From positions 992,001-1,056,000 of the forward strand of contig OZ243952.1 of NCBI GenBank assembly GCA_965214615.1: 64,000 nt of DNA, given 5' to 3'. Positions 45,765 through 54,386 of the stretch are shown here, one piece after another. The notes beneath the pieces were generated by a model. That model saw only the letters and a list, made by a program, of their open reading frames with translations. It ran no database searches and was not told the origin of the DNA. This DNA comes from CBDAUN01 sp965214615. GTDB taxonomy: Bacteria > Pseudomonadota > Gammaproteobacteria > Arenicellales > JAJDZL01. Position numbers and translations under genes: made by a program. Within the stretch, counting starts at the first letter, position 1. Each line of letters opens with the position of its first letter.

Positions 45765-46352
45765 TTATGACAGCAGGCTGTCGCTTGACGGCTGAGATGC
45801 GTTCGGCAATGAATCATTTTCGGCGGGAGTGCTAGGCAGTTCAATTTCGGTCGGGGTGCCAAAACTGGTTTGCCACCACTCGACCATGGTGGAGCGCTCC
45901 ATCCAGATTGCGGCCAGTACGGCGATCACTGCGATTCCTAAGAAGCTTCGCAGCAGGATTCCGCCCATATAGACGGTTCGGCGACTCGAACGGGCGGCGC
46001 TTCGCGACGGCTGATAGACGCAGGGCGGCATCTGGGAGTAGGGCACCATCCCGAGTTCTGGGTCATTTTCAATCAACTCGTCAGAGTTGAGGCCGAGTTG
46101 ATTTGCATAGGCACGGACATAGCCGGTTGCATAGGTCTTTCCGTGCAGTTCGTGGAAATTGCTGTTTTCGATTGACTCGATGACTGCGACGGGAAGTCTG
46201 AGCAGATCGGCGATCTGATCGACTCCGAGTCCGTGTTCGTTTCTGGCCCTCGCCAGAATTTCACCGGTACTGACTCTTTGCTCTATCGTCGGGTCGTCTT
46301 CGCCGTCGGACTCAAACTGCCAAGAAAAGATGTGTTTTGCGGATTTTTCCAC
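45765..46352 (-). CDS. RodZ-like protein: HTH plus single membrane helix
   Basis: A 195-aa protein with a Cro/C1-type helix-turn-helix of the RodZ kind (GEILARARNEHGLGVDQIADLLRLP, then YATGYVRAYANQLGL), a basic linker with VYQPSRSAARSSRRTV, one membrane helix near residues 132-150 and a short Ser-rich tail. E. coli RodZ is about 337 aa with a large periplasmic domain; here that domain is essentially absent. RodZ links MreB to the membrane for rod shape. The gene is alone and starts with GTG. It could be a shortened RodZ or a membrane-bound regulator. Confidence 0.5.
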   Translation of the reverse strand: MEKSAKHIFSWQFESDGEDDPTIEQRVSTGEILARARNEHGLGVDQIADLLRLPVAVIESIENSNFHELHGKTYATGYVRAYANQLGLNSDELIENDPELGMVPYSQMPPCVYQPSRSAARSSRRTVYMGGILLRSFLGIAVIAVLAAIWMERSTMVEWWQTSFGTPTEIELPSTPAENDSLPNASQPSSDSLLS

Positions 46353-46750
46353 GGTATTAGAGTCGGCGTCGAAATACTACATTATGCGTAACGATGATTA
46401 TTTCGCGAAAACTCGCAAACAGCAGGAGATGAAACCATATTTGCCTCAAAACGGCTACAAGATCCCATATCTGAAATATTTTATCAAAACTTTGAGACTC
46501 AATTCGAAAAATTGACACCATTGTGATATTTGGGTTTGAATTGATTTTGCTTGATGCGCAAGTTGCAAGAAATGACGAGCAGTAACTCTGGTCGATCATT
46601 TGATGCCCGCCGGCAGTCTTGTCAAAATGGCATTCGGGAGGAGGGTTTCAAATAGATGAGAAAAATGTCGTCGACTTTCTGCATGGCCTCACCGTCGCCT
46701 GTTGCGCCGGCATCCATTGCAACGAATGCCGGAAGCTGAATTGCAGCAGC
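46353..46750. other. 398-base AT-rich intergenic stretch
   Basis: The stretch is markedly AT-rich (46380-46600 especially). Short open frames on both strands have no family features or ribosome sites. I see no hairpin-plus-T terminator or repeat. It probably holds the promoter of the RodZ-like gene. Confidence 0.5.
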
Positions 46751-47203
46751 TTAGCCGACAATATAGGCGCCGGTGCCGACAGCGACAAGCGTGTCTTCAT
46801 CGTTGTGAAGCTCCATCCGCGTGACCGCGACCTTGTTGCCTGCGCGCAATACATAGGCGCTTGCGATGAAGCGCTTCCCGAAACCCGGTCGCAGATAGTC
46901 GATTCTCAGATCAATCGTCCCCATCTTCGAAAACTGTTCGAGCATCTGCTCCGAGCTGTCGTATTTCTTGCGCCGAACGATATCGACAAAGGCAACCGCG
47001 CCGCCAACGACATCCAGCAGGCTCGATATCACTCCGCCGTGCAGATTGCCTCTGATAAAATTGCCGACGAACTCTTCGCTATGTTCAATGACAATTTTCG
47101 GCGAATCGGTTTGCAAGTCGATTACCTTCAAGCCAAGCAGTCCGTGAAACGGAATCTTGCGCTCATAGATTTCGCGAATTATTTCCCAGGGTTCTGTATT
47201 CAT
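46751..47203 (-). CDS. Hotdog-fold acyl-CoA thioesterase, YigI-like
   Basis: A 150-aa hotdog thioesterase. The signature NLHGGVISSLLDVVGG near residue 53 and MGTIDLRIDYLRPG near 94 match E. coli YigI closely, as does the end AGNKVAVTRMELHN...GAYIVG. YigI hydrolyses medium- and long-chain acyl-CoAs. The gene stands alone on the minus strand, and a small plus-strand frame diverges from it. Confidence 0.5.
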   Translation of the reverse strand: MNTEPWEIIREIYERKIPFHGLLGLKVIDLQTDSPKIVIEHSEEFVGNFIRGNLHGGVISSLLDVVGGAVAFVDIVRRKKYDSSEQMLEQFSKMGTIDLRIDYLRPGFGKRFIASAYVLRAGNKVAVTRMELHNDEDTLVAVGTGAYIVG

Positions 47204-47349
47204 AGTAGTATTGCGTTTGACGCAATTGTGGTTGCATCGAAAATCTGCTCAGTTTCGAGTATGGGGGACGCGCCTGTCGATACGAGACATGCCGCGAACG
47301 TAACAAAATTGCATTTCACTCAATCGACTCATATGCACATCGGCCTGTC

Positions 47350-47523
47350 ATGAATCGGGTTCAGCAACAGGTGCCGCGCCGCATCTGGTCAGTTCCGAAA
47401 TGGCTTGCGATACTGACTGTCGCTAGTGCGGGACTGGCATTCCTTTCCCTATTTGTACTGATTTGGGCCAAATGGGGTCTGATCACCTACCTAAAATCGA
47501 ATTTCTGGGCCGTTTGCTTCTAG
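47350..47523 (+). CDS. Possible 57-aa single-helix membrane protein
   Basis: An uninterrupted ATG-to-TAG frame encoding a basic N-terminus (MNRVQQQVPRRIWSVPKW) followed by one clear hydrophobic helix (residues about 19-40, LAILTVASAGLAFLSLF) and a short tail. It fills the gap between the thioesterase and the SCO gene and overlaps the convergent SCO stop by 4 bases. No ribosome site is evident. Adjacency to copper-delivery genes hints at a respiratory-chain small protein, but it could be non-coding. Confidence 0.5.
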   Translation: MNRVQQQVPRRIWSVPKWLAILTVASAGLAFLSLFVLIWAKWGLITYLKSNFWAVCF

Positions 47524-48131
47524 CCGATGCCCAGATTCGTGGCGATGTCTTCTACAATTTCATCGCTGGACTCATTCGGAGTGAAGTGGGTGACATATTT
47601 GCCGTTCGGACCGATCAGATAAAGGAACGAACTGTGATCGACCGTATAGTCCTGCCCGTCTCCTATCGGTGTATACGCAAAGTAACTTCCGTATGAATTG
47701 GTCAGGTCTGCCAACTGATCAATTGTGCCCGTCAATCCTTCAAATCGCTTATGAAAGTGCGAAATATATTCGCTGATGACTTCAGGAGTGTCGCGGTCAG
47801 GGTCTAGCGAGATGAACACAGGGATGATTTTCTCAGCTTGATCGCGATCCAACTCCTCAAGCTGATTCAATATGCCGGTAATCTGCAGCAGCGTGCCCGG
47901 GCAGGTGGCTGGACAGTGTGTGAAACCAAAATACATCAGCATGTAGCGGCCGCGGTAATTTGCGTCGGTTACGGTTTCTCCGGTATGGCTGATGAGCTCG
48001 AACGGGCCGCCGATTTCAATTTCGACAGGGTCGTCCTTGTTCAAAAGTTGATAGGACACTGCGCCTACAACTGCGAAGCTGACAAGGCAGATGAGCCCAA
48101 GCAAGAGATTTATTGTACGTTTCGTTGCCAT
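47520..48131 (-). CDS. SCO1/SenC-family copper chaperone
   Basis: A 203-aa membrane-anchored thioredoxin-fold protein. The N-terminal helix (INLLLGLICLVSFAVVGAV) anchors it; Cys73 and Cys77 in THCPATCP with His166 in YTVDHSSF are the copper ligands. SCO proteins load the CuA site of cytochrome oxidase. It lies 58 bases downstream of the PCu(A)C chaperone gene on the same strand, forming a typical oxidase copper-delivery pair. Confidence 0.5.
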   Translation of the reverse strand: MATKRTINLLLGLICLVSFAVVGAVSYQLLNKDDPVEIEIGGPFELISHTGETVTDANYRGRYMLMYFGFTHCPATCPGTLLQITGILNQLEELDRDQAEKIIPVFISLDPDRDTPEVISEYISHFHKRFEGLTGTIDQLADLTNSYGSYFAYTPIGDGQDYTVDHSSFLYLIGPNGKYVTHFTPNESSDEIVEDIATNLGIG

Positions 48132-48189
48132 TTCGAACTTTTCTGAATTTAGCTGGAAACTTGTTGCATTTATTCAATCCGGTACAAGT

Positions 48190-48732
48190 CTAGTCGCAAG
48201 CCGACGAGTGCTCGGCCGCGCCCTGTGTCAATTCTCGGACTTCAACATCAACCTTAATCGTTCCGGATTTTTCAAATTCAAGATTCAATTCAAGATTTGA
48301 GTGGGAATCCAGCGCATGGTCCAGCCCTAAGAGCATGATATGCAGGCCATGCGGCTTGAGCGTCAACGGGGTATCGGAGTCGAATTCCAATGAATCGGCC
48401 TCGGCTTCTTCCATCAGCATGATTCCATTTTTGACAATGATGTCGTGAATCATGACATTGCTTGCCGACTGCGAATGAGCCTCTAGGAGGCGGTCTGAAA
48501 ATCCTGGCTGTGCATTAACCCGCATGAACACTGCGGCGACGTTCTTGCCGAGCGAATTGAACGCCCAGGGGGAATCAATGCAAATGGACCCCAATTCATA
48601 CGAGCTGTTTTGAAGTCCGCCGTTTTGTGCTGCGTCTTCGATTGCGACACCGTTGCCGCTTGCAAAAATAGCTACAGAAAAGATGAGTGCGCCCGTCATT
48701 GCGAGAGTTTGTATTTTTCGGATTGAGATCAT
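48190..48732 (-). CDS. PCu(A)C-type periplasmic copper chaperone
   Basis: A 180-aa secreted protein. The signal peptide covers about residues 1-25. The copper site follows the H(M)x10Mx21HxM pattern: MIHDIIVKNGIMLMEE, then KPHGLHIMLLGL. The central AVFMRVNAQPGFSDRLLEAHS is the family core. The tail ends in HSSACD. PCu(A)C brings Cu(I) to SCO or directly to CuA. It is the first gene of the two-gene unit with SCO. Confidence 0.5.
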   Translation of the reverse strand: MISIRKIQTLAMTGALIFSVAIFASGNGVAIEDAAQNGGLQNSSYELGSICIDSPWAFNSLGKNVAAVFMRVNAQPGFSDRLLEAHSQSASNVMIHDIIVKNGIMLMEEAEADSLEFDSDTPLTLKPHGLHIMLLGLDHALDSHSNLELNLEFEKSGTIKVDVEVRELTQGAAEHSSACD

Positions 48733-48955
48733 CTGATTATTTGAACATGCAAAATCGAGTGAAATTCGAGATCAAGGAAATGACAGATCACGGTACTCGC
48801 AGGCGCTGCGGGACAATGGCCGCGACTGCATTTTGCGAACGGCAATTATATGGTGCTTGGAGATTCCAAGAGAACCGGCAAATCACAGTGAAACGCAATG
48901 TGTAGCGGATGCCTGGGAAAAGCGCCTGTCGCACAAGTCAGGGCCGCTGCCCGCG

Positions 48956-49588
48956 CTAGAGCGTGCGCATGCTGTCGCGATTGTTTCTCCAATCTTGCGG
49001 ATTATAGGACACCGCGTCGCCCCAGATTCCGACTCGACGCCTTCTCGCCTGCCGTTCCGTGCCCCGATACCGCTTGTCATACGCAGCAATCGCATAGCCG
49101 TTGCTGACCAGCCATTCGCCGATATCCAGTCCGTTGTAGGTGACGACCGCGACCGTGCGACGGTATTTGTCCTTGGCGATAACCTCAACGCGCACCTGCT
49201 TGCCGCCGATCAGCCGAATCAATTGCACCTTGACGTGTTCGCCCTGGTCATACCAGCGTCCGTCGGGACTTTGGCCCATCTGGCCGATTTCCGGAGCGTC
49301 GACGCCGAGCAATCGGATTGATTCGTCGTTGACGCGAATCGAATCGCCGTCGATGACGTAGGCGCCGCCGCTGTATTTCTGGCGAAATAGGCCTTTTGAC
49401 AGCAGACGCAGGATTCTACCCAGTCCAAACCCATTTCCGCTCAGCAATCCAAGTACGTCATTGGTCGACATCAACCCCGATTGCCTTGACGCGCGTCTTG
49501 CAATGCGGGTCAACCTCAGGGGCGCCGGCTTGGGAATGAGCTTTCGCGGCCGTGGAATGAATTTGCGTCGAGATCGGGGAAATTTCAT
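48956..49588 (-). CDS. Thermonuclease (SNase-like) family protein
   Basis: A 210-aa protein with an unusually basic N-terminal 40 residues and a C-terminal SNase fold: VIDGDSIRVNDESIRLLGVDAPE near residue 77, then the Arg/Glu region (YDQGEHVKVQLIRLIGG) and KDKYRRTVAVV with catalytic-type Arg. Such proteins cut single- and double-stranded nucleic acid, usually outside the cytoplasm. No clear signal peptide is present in the chosen reading; a TTG 57 bases upstream would lengthen it. The basic N-terminus may bind nucleic acid. Confidence 0.5.
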   Translation of the reverse strand: MKFPRSRRKFIPRPRKLIPKPAPLRLTRIARRASRQSGLMSTNDVLGLLSGNGFGLGRILRLLSKGLFRQKYSGGAYVIDGDSIRVNDESIRLLGVDAPEIGQMGQSPDGRWYDQGEHVKVQLIRLIGGKQVRVEVIAKDKYRRTVAVVTYNGLDIGEWLVSNGYAIAAYDKRYRGTERQARRRRVGIWGDAVSYNPQDWRNNRDSMRTL

Positions 49589-50259
49589 GACGATGTGCTT
49601 TGTGCAGATTCCGAATAGTCGCCAGCAAGTTTGATAACGGTTCAAGTCAGCAATGATCGACGAATCCGGGACAGTAACTGTTATCGATGGCGAGGCTTTT
49701 GCCTGTGCTGCCCATCTGCGGCTCGCTAATAGGTCGGTATTGTAGCGAATGCCGCCAATTTCCGATACAAGGACGAATGCCTAATCGGGAAATAGGAGCT
49801 TGTACAAAGTTGCCTGCGATTGTTGTTCGGCGACTGGCGCAAAGCGGTCGCAGGCGCCAACTGTCGACCGGTGGCGCGAAACCGCTGCATGCCATGCCTT
49901 GAACCTTGCGCGAATCGGATCAGATCGTCATCGCGCGGTTGAAAACACCCGCCAATCGGTTCCATTCCAACGTTATTTTGGATGCGATACCGGCGGCCAG
50001 CCAGCCTGCACTATTGGAAATCAAATATTTTCAAGCCCGCGTAACCGTTCGCGCACCGAGTCGGCGCGAGCCTGATTCACCGGTCATGTCGCTCATGCTG
50101 AATCATAACCACCCGACACCGTCTTTTTCTTTAGTCACCTGAATTCGCAACTACACCCTATAATTTGAAATCAGGCACGGGATAATGTTATCCTTGCCCT
50201 TGGTATCTGGTATACCATATGCCAACTACAATTACTTCCGTATGTGAGGAGACTAACTG
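49589..50259. other. 670-base region with the tct promoter on its right
   Basis: No gene is supported; the reading frames here have no recognisable domains. An 8-bp inverted repeat (GCCTGCGA at 49812, TCGCAGGC at 49848) could fold a leader or small RNA. The right end carries the promoter and operator-like sites of the tct operon, listed separately. Confidence 0.5.
50159..50250 (+). promoter_or_regulatory. Promoter region and GntR/FCD-type operator before tctC
   Basis: A TATAAT (50159-50164) is the best -10 box. Downstream are two palindromes: GGATAATGTTATCC (50180-50193) and TGGTATACCA (50208-50217). The latter fits the TGGT-AT-ACCA form bound by FadR/FCD-type GntR regulators, and such a regulator is encoded three genes downstream. 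GAGGAG near 50243 is the tctC ribosome site. Operators downstream of the -10 would suit repression relieved by the transported acid or its CoA ester. Confidence 0.5.
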
Positions 50260-51267
50260 ATGTTAAAAATTATTTCAAAAACCAAGATGGCGGTTGCTTT
50301 TGTTGCTGTCGCTGTCGCCACCTCTTTGGGGTTGCAGGCGCCTGCGATGGCTGACTGGTCTCCGAAGAAGCCGATTGAGCTGATTATCATGGCCGGCGCC
50401 GGCGGTGGCGCAGACCAGATCGCACGTCTGCTGCAAGGCCTGGCCGAGCAGAAAGACCTGTCGCCGCGTCCAATCATCCCGATCAACAAGCCTGGCGGTT
50501 CCGGCGCCGAAGCACTGCGCTACCTTCAGGACAAAGATGGCGATGATCACACGATTCTGGTAACCCTGAACAGCTTCTATACAACTCCTGTCATTCAAAA
50601 AGGCATTGGCGTTGACGTGTCCAACTTCACCCCGATCGGTCGAATGGCAGTTGACAACTTCGTCCTGTGGGTGAACAGCGATCGTGAAGACATCACTGAT
50701 CTGGACAGCTATGTTGCCGCCGTCAAGGCAGCCGGCAACACCTGGGCAGTCGGCGGAACCGGCACCGGTCAGGAAGATTCGATTCTGACTGCGATGATGG
50801 AAAAGGAATTCGGCTACGATGTCACTTACATTCCTTTCCCGGGTGGCGGAACGGTTGCCAAGAATCTGGTCGGCAACCATATTGACTCTACCGTGAACAA
50901 CCCGGCAGAGCAAAATGAGTTCTATCGCGCCGGCGAAACCAAGCCCATCGTTCAATTCACCGCAGAGCGTCTTCCGGCTTATCCCGATGTACCTACCGCG
51001 AAAGAGGTAGGCGTGGACATGCAATACTACATGCAGCGCTCCATCAACGGTCCTCCGGGAATGTCCGCAGAAGCGCAGCAATGGTACATCGATCTTTTCA
51101 AGGCGCTGTTCGACTCTGAAGAGTGGCAGAAGTTTTGCACAGACGATGGCCTGGCATGCGATCAGTGGCTGTCAGGTGACGATCTGGGCACCTACCACCA
51201 GGATCAGATTGCCTTGCATAAGGATTTGATCGAAAGCGTCGGTGCGTCAGCGATTACGGGCGAATAA
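50260..51267 (+). CDS. tctC: Tripartite tricarboxylate transporter substrate-binding protein
   Basis: A 335-aa periplasmic TctC/Bug protein. The signal peptide ends near residue 31 (APAMA-DW). The mature protein has the family start KKPIELIIMAGAGGGADQIARLL, the NKPGGSGAEALRYL helix and the GGTGTGQEDSILTAMM ligand-loop region. TctC proteins bind citrate and many other carboxylates. A perfect hairpin follows, then tctB and tctA. Co-regulation with a lyase and Frc suggests a 2-hydroxy acid or oxalate-type ligand. GAGGAG lies before the ATG. Confidence 0.5.
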   Translation: MLKIISKTKMAVAFVAVAVATSLGLQAPAMADWSPKKPIELIIMAGAGGGADQIARLLQGLAEQKDLSPRPIIPINKPGGSGAEALRYLQDKDGDDHTILVTLNSFYTTPVIQKGIGVDVSNFTPIGRMAVDNFVLWVNSDREDITDLDSYVAAVKAAGNTWAVGGTGTGQEDSILTAMMEKEFGYDVTYIPFPGGGTVAKNLVGNHIDSTVNNPAEQNEFYRAGETKPIVQFTAERLPAYPDVPTAKEVGVDMQYYMQRSINGPPGMSAEAQQWYIDLFKALFDSEEWQKFCTDDGLACDQWLSGDDLGTYHQDQIALHKDLIESVGASAITGE

Positions 51268-51297
51268 GCCGACTCGCAGTCGATCTTTGACTTTACA

Positions 51298-51334
51298 GCA
51301 GGCCGGTGCGGCGATTGGCGCCGCACCGGCCTGC
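51298..51334 (+). promoter_or_regulatory. Perfect 16-bp stem-loop between tctC and tctB
   Basis: GCAGGCCGGTGCGGCG and CGCCGCACCGGCCTGC pair without mismatch around a 5-base loop. It begins 31 bases after the tctC stop and 45 bases before tctB. No T-run follows, so partial termination or 3'-end protection of tctC mRNA is more likely than full termination, giving more binding protein than membrane parts. Confidence 0.5.
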
Positions 51335-51378
51335 AATATCTTGATTCTGGCGCCAGACACCCGATATAGGAGGACGCA

Positions 51379-51885
51379 ATGACAGTTCGTACTGCAGAGC
51401 TCTTATTCGCCATAGTGCTTGCGCTGTGCTCGATCGGCCTGATGCTCAAAAGCGCCGAACTTCGCATTGGATGGGTTCCCGAAAGAGGACCGGGATCAGG
51501 CGCCTGGCCATTCTGGCTGTCTGCAGGCATGCTGCTGGCGTGCGTGGCGACAATTATCCGCTGGTTTCGCAAGATTACCCCGGAATCCACGAATCTGGAT
51601 CCCTACATGTCCCGGGAGACGGCGATGCTCGTCGGCATTTCGGCAGGATCGATCGTCTTCCTGCTCGTCGTGACTCACTTGCTCGGGATCTACGTGGCGC
51701 TTTTTCTGTTCCTTTTGTTCTATCTGAAATTTGTCGGCAGGCATTCATGGCTCGTCACTGTCATTATGATGATTGCGGTGCCCGTATTTATTTTCTGCCT
51801 GTTTGAATGGGCGCTGAAGATTCCGCTGCCCAAATCCATAACCGAACCGATGTTCTACCCCATCTACGATTTGATGTACTCGTAG
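51379..51885 (+). CDS. tctB: Tripartite tricarboxylate transporter small membrane subunit
   Basis: A 168-aa protein with four membrane helices (ELLFAIVLALCSIGLML near residue 5; AWPFWLSAGMLLACVATII near 43; a third near 82-100; LVTVIMMIAVPVFIFCLF near 130), the TctB layout. RPxxGPGSGAWPFW-type sequence after helix 1 (ERGPGSGAWPFW) is characteristic. AGGAGG precedes the ATG. It is the partner of TctA. Confidence 0.5.
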   Translation: MTVRTAELLFAIVLALCSIGLMLKSAELRIGWVPERGPGSGAWPFWLSAGMLLACVATIIRWFRKITPESTNLDPYMSRETAMLVGISAGSIVFLLVVTHLLGIYVALFLFLLFYLKFVGRHSWLVTVIMMIAVPVFIFCLFEWALKIPLPKSITEPMFYPIYDLMYS

Positions 51886-52032
51886 CGATTACAAACTTGG
51901 AGTAGGAAGCCGCATCAAACTGCCGTTTACGAAACGGCGCCCGAATGCGCAAACGAAAGTACGATTTTTCTCGACGGCAAGGTCGCAGCAGGCAAAATCC
52001 GAACCCGCAAACAGAACCCCGGAATATAACCC

Positions 52033-53562
52033 ATGGAAGACATCCTGATTCACCTTGCCGGCGGCTTAGCCGACGCTATGCAGCCTCTGAACCTCACGAT
52101 GATTATCATCGGCTGTACGCTGGGTCTTCTCATCGGCGCGATGCCCGGACTGGGATCGGTAAACGGAGTTGCCATTCTGTTGCCGGTTACGTTTCTGGTG
52201 CCGCCCACATCTGCGATTATCTTTTTGGCGGCGATTTACTACGGCGCCATGTACGGCGGGGCGATCAGTTCGATTACGCTCGGAATTCCAGGCGCCTCGA
52301 CCGCTGTGGCTACAGTGTTTGACGGCAGGCCTCTGGCTCAGGCCGGTCATGCCGACAGGGCGCTGACTGCCGCTGCAGTGGCGTCATTCGTCGGCGGGAC
52401 AATTTCGGTCGTCCTGTTTACCGCATTTGCTCCGCCTCTTGCATCGTTCGCCCTGAAATTCGGCCCGCCTGAGGAATTCGCACTGATGGTGATGGCCTTT
52501 GCGACATTCATCGGCCTGGGCGGGGACGATATTCCCAAGACGATTTTTTCCATCCTGATCGGCTTGGTGCTCGCCTCTGTCGGCCTTGATATTATTTCCG
52601 GACAGCCGCGGCTGATATTCGGCGATATCGACGGATTCCTGCACGGGATCAACTTTCTGGTACTTGCCATCGGAATCTACGGCATCGGCGAGATGCTGTG
52701 GACGCTTGAGACCACCAAGGGAGAGGTGATGGTGCACAAGGTCACCATTTCTTGGCAGAGGATGAAGAATAACTTCAAGGATATATCGAACTATATCAAA
52801 ACCACGACTTTGGGGTCTGCACTCGGCTACTTTGTCGGAACCCTGCCGGCTGCCGGAGCGACCCCGGCATCGTTGATGTCGTACGGGCTCGCGAAAACGT
52901 TCAGCAAGGATCCGGACAGTTTCGGCAAGGGCAACATATCTGGCGTAGCCGCGCCCGAGGCGGCCAACAACGCCGCGTCGACAGGGTCCATGCTGCCGAT
53001 GATCACTCTCGGCATCCCAGGCTCCCCGACCACCGCCATTTTGCTGGGCGGAATGATCATCTGGGGCCTAAGGCCGGGGCCGCTTCTTTTTACCGAAAAT
53101 CCCGAATTTGTCTGGGGCCTGATCGGGTCGCTGTACATCGCAAATTTGGCCACCCTGATCATCAATTTGGCGTTCATCCCGATATTCGTCAGAATCTTGA
53201 CGCTGCCGTTCAGCATTCTGGCGCCGGTGATCTACATCTTATGCGTGGTCGGAGGCTATGCGCCGACCCAGACCATGCATGACGTGTGGCTGATGCTTGT
53301 ATTCGGAGTCGTCGGCTATCTTCTGAGAAAGTTGAACTATCCGGTTGCGCCTGCAGTGCTTGCCATCGTACTCGGGCCATTGGCCGAGCGGTCGCTGCGC
53401 CAGTCGCTGCTCGGTTCGCACGGGGATGTCAGTATCTTTCTTACCCGGCCGATTTCCGCGGTCTGCATCCTGATTGCGCTGGCACTGGTGTGCTATCCGC
53501 TGATTCAAAAGTTTACTCGAGCCAGGCGCCGCAACTCAGGCATGGGAACCGGTCAGGGCTAG
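52033..53562 (+). CDS. tctA: Tripartite tricarboxylate transporter large membrane subunit
   Basis: A 509-aa protein with about twelve hydrophobic segments. The two conserved TctA glycine-rich motifs are present: GAMPGLGSVNGVAILLP near residue 37 and GTLPAAGATPASLMSYGLAK near 268, as is YYGAMYGGAISSITLGIPGAS. It forms the sodium- or proton-coupled channel of the importer. It follows tctB after about 150 bases without an evident gene between, and is followed by the GntR regulator after 77 bases. Confidence 0.5.
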   Translation: MEDILIHLAGGLADAMQPLNLTMIIIGCTLGLLIGAMPGLGSVNGVAILLPVTFLVPPTSAIIFLAAIYYGAMYGGAISSITLGIPGASTAVATVFDGRPLAQAGHADRALTAAAVASFVGGTISVVLFTAFAPPLASFALKFGPPEEFALMVMAFATFIGLGGDDIPKTIFSILIGLVLASVGLDIISGQPRLIFGDIDGFLHGINFLVLAIGIYGIGEMLWTLETTKGEVMVHKVTISWQRMKNNFKDISNYIKTTTLGSALGYFVGTLPAAGATPASLMSYGLAKTFSKDPDSFGKGNISGVAAPEAANNAASTGSMLPMITLGIPGSPTTAILLGGMIIWGLRPGPLLFTENPEFVWGLIGSLYIANLATLIINLAFIPIFVRILTLPFSILAPVIYILCVVGGYAPTQTMHDVWLMLVFGVVGYLLRKLNYPVAPAVLAIVLGPLAERSLRQSLLGSHGDVSIFLTRPISAVCILIALALVCYPLIQKFTRARRRNSGMGTGQG

Positions 53563-53639
53563 TGCGGACAGATGTGGAAAATGGCGGAATTTGACCGGAT
53601 CGGAAAGCGCGACGGGTTCACATACCGACGCAAAAGGCC

Positions 53640-54335
53640 ATGAGTTCGCACAGCATCGAAAACCTCAGCCCGATTCCGGTTGCCCTGCCGTTGAAGGAAG
53701 TGGTGTACCGCGCTATCAGGAAAGCGGTTGCCGACATGAACATCTATTCTGACGATGCAACGCTGAAGCTGGAGGAACGGATGCTGGCGACGAGCCTTGG
53801 AGTGAGCAGGACGCCGGTGCGCGAGGCGATATCGCGCCTCGAACAGGAAGGTCTGGTGAAAACCCATCCTCGCCACGGAACGTTCGTGGTTCGAAAGACG
53901 AAGGCCGAAATTCTTGAAATCGTCTACGTCTGGGCCGGATTGGAGAGTGTAGCGGCACGCATGGCGGCCGAAGTGGCTAGCGATGAAGAGATCGAATCGC
54001 TGCGCCGCATGTTTGTTACATTCGAAGGTCCGAACGAGGCGCGCGCCAGCATAGATGAATATTCGACAGCCAATATCAGCTTTCACAAGCGACTCATTGA
54101 ACTGAGCCGAAGCAGGCTGCTGAAACAGATGACCGACAGCCTATTTGTCCATATGCGCGCCATCCGCAAGACAACAATCGGCGAACGTGACCGGGTCGTT
54201 GAGTCCGTGATCGACCACATGCGAATCATCAGCGCATTGGAGGAGCGCAACGCCGCCTTGGCAGAACAGCTGGTACGGGATCACGCCATCAACCTTGCAA
54301 GACACATACATCAGCACGTCGACTATCTGGACTGA
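53640..54335 (+). CDS. GntR-family regulator, FCD (FadR) subfamily
   Basis: A 231-aa regulator. The N-terminal winged helix includes LKEVVYRAIRKAVADM and LGVSRTPVREAISRLEQEGLV near residue 58. The C-terminal FCD domain (about 90-225) is all-helical with candidate metal/ligand His residues in ANISFHKRLIELS and VVESVIDHMRIISAL. FCD regulators commonly bind carboxylic acids. Its position between transporter and enzyme genes and the TGGTATACCA site before tctC suggest it controls this whole unit, possibly including itself. Confidence 0.5.
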   Translation: MSSHSIENLSPIPVALPLKEVVYRAIRKAVADMNIYSDDATLKLEERMLATSLGVSRTPVREAISRLEQEGLVKTHPRHGTFVVRKTKAEILEIVYVWAGLESVAARMAAEVASDEEIESLRRMFVTFEGPNEARASIDEYSTANISFHKRLIELSRSRLLKQMTDSLFVHMRAIRKTTIGERDRVVESVIDHMRIISALEERNAALAEQLVRDHAINLARHIHQHVDYLD

Positions 54336-54386
54336 ACGCTGCTGCGAACACACAGCAACTATTTTTGATTGTAGGAATTTTGAACA

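Noticed and set aside
46357..46599. 80-codon AT-rich minus-strand frame between the RodZ-like and thioesterase genes
   Set aside because: It overlaps the start region of the RodZ-like gene on the same strand and has low-complexity hydrophobic content without a start context, so it was left as intergenic.
49647..49895. Small minus-strand frame before the tct operon
   Set aside because: No ribosome site, membrane segment or family motif; the region looks non-coding and carries regulatory repeats.
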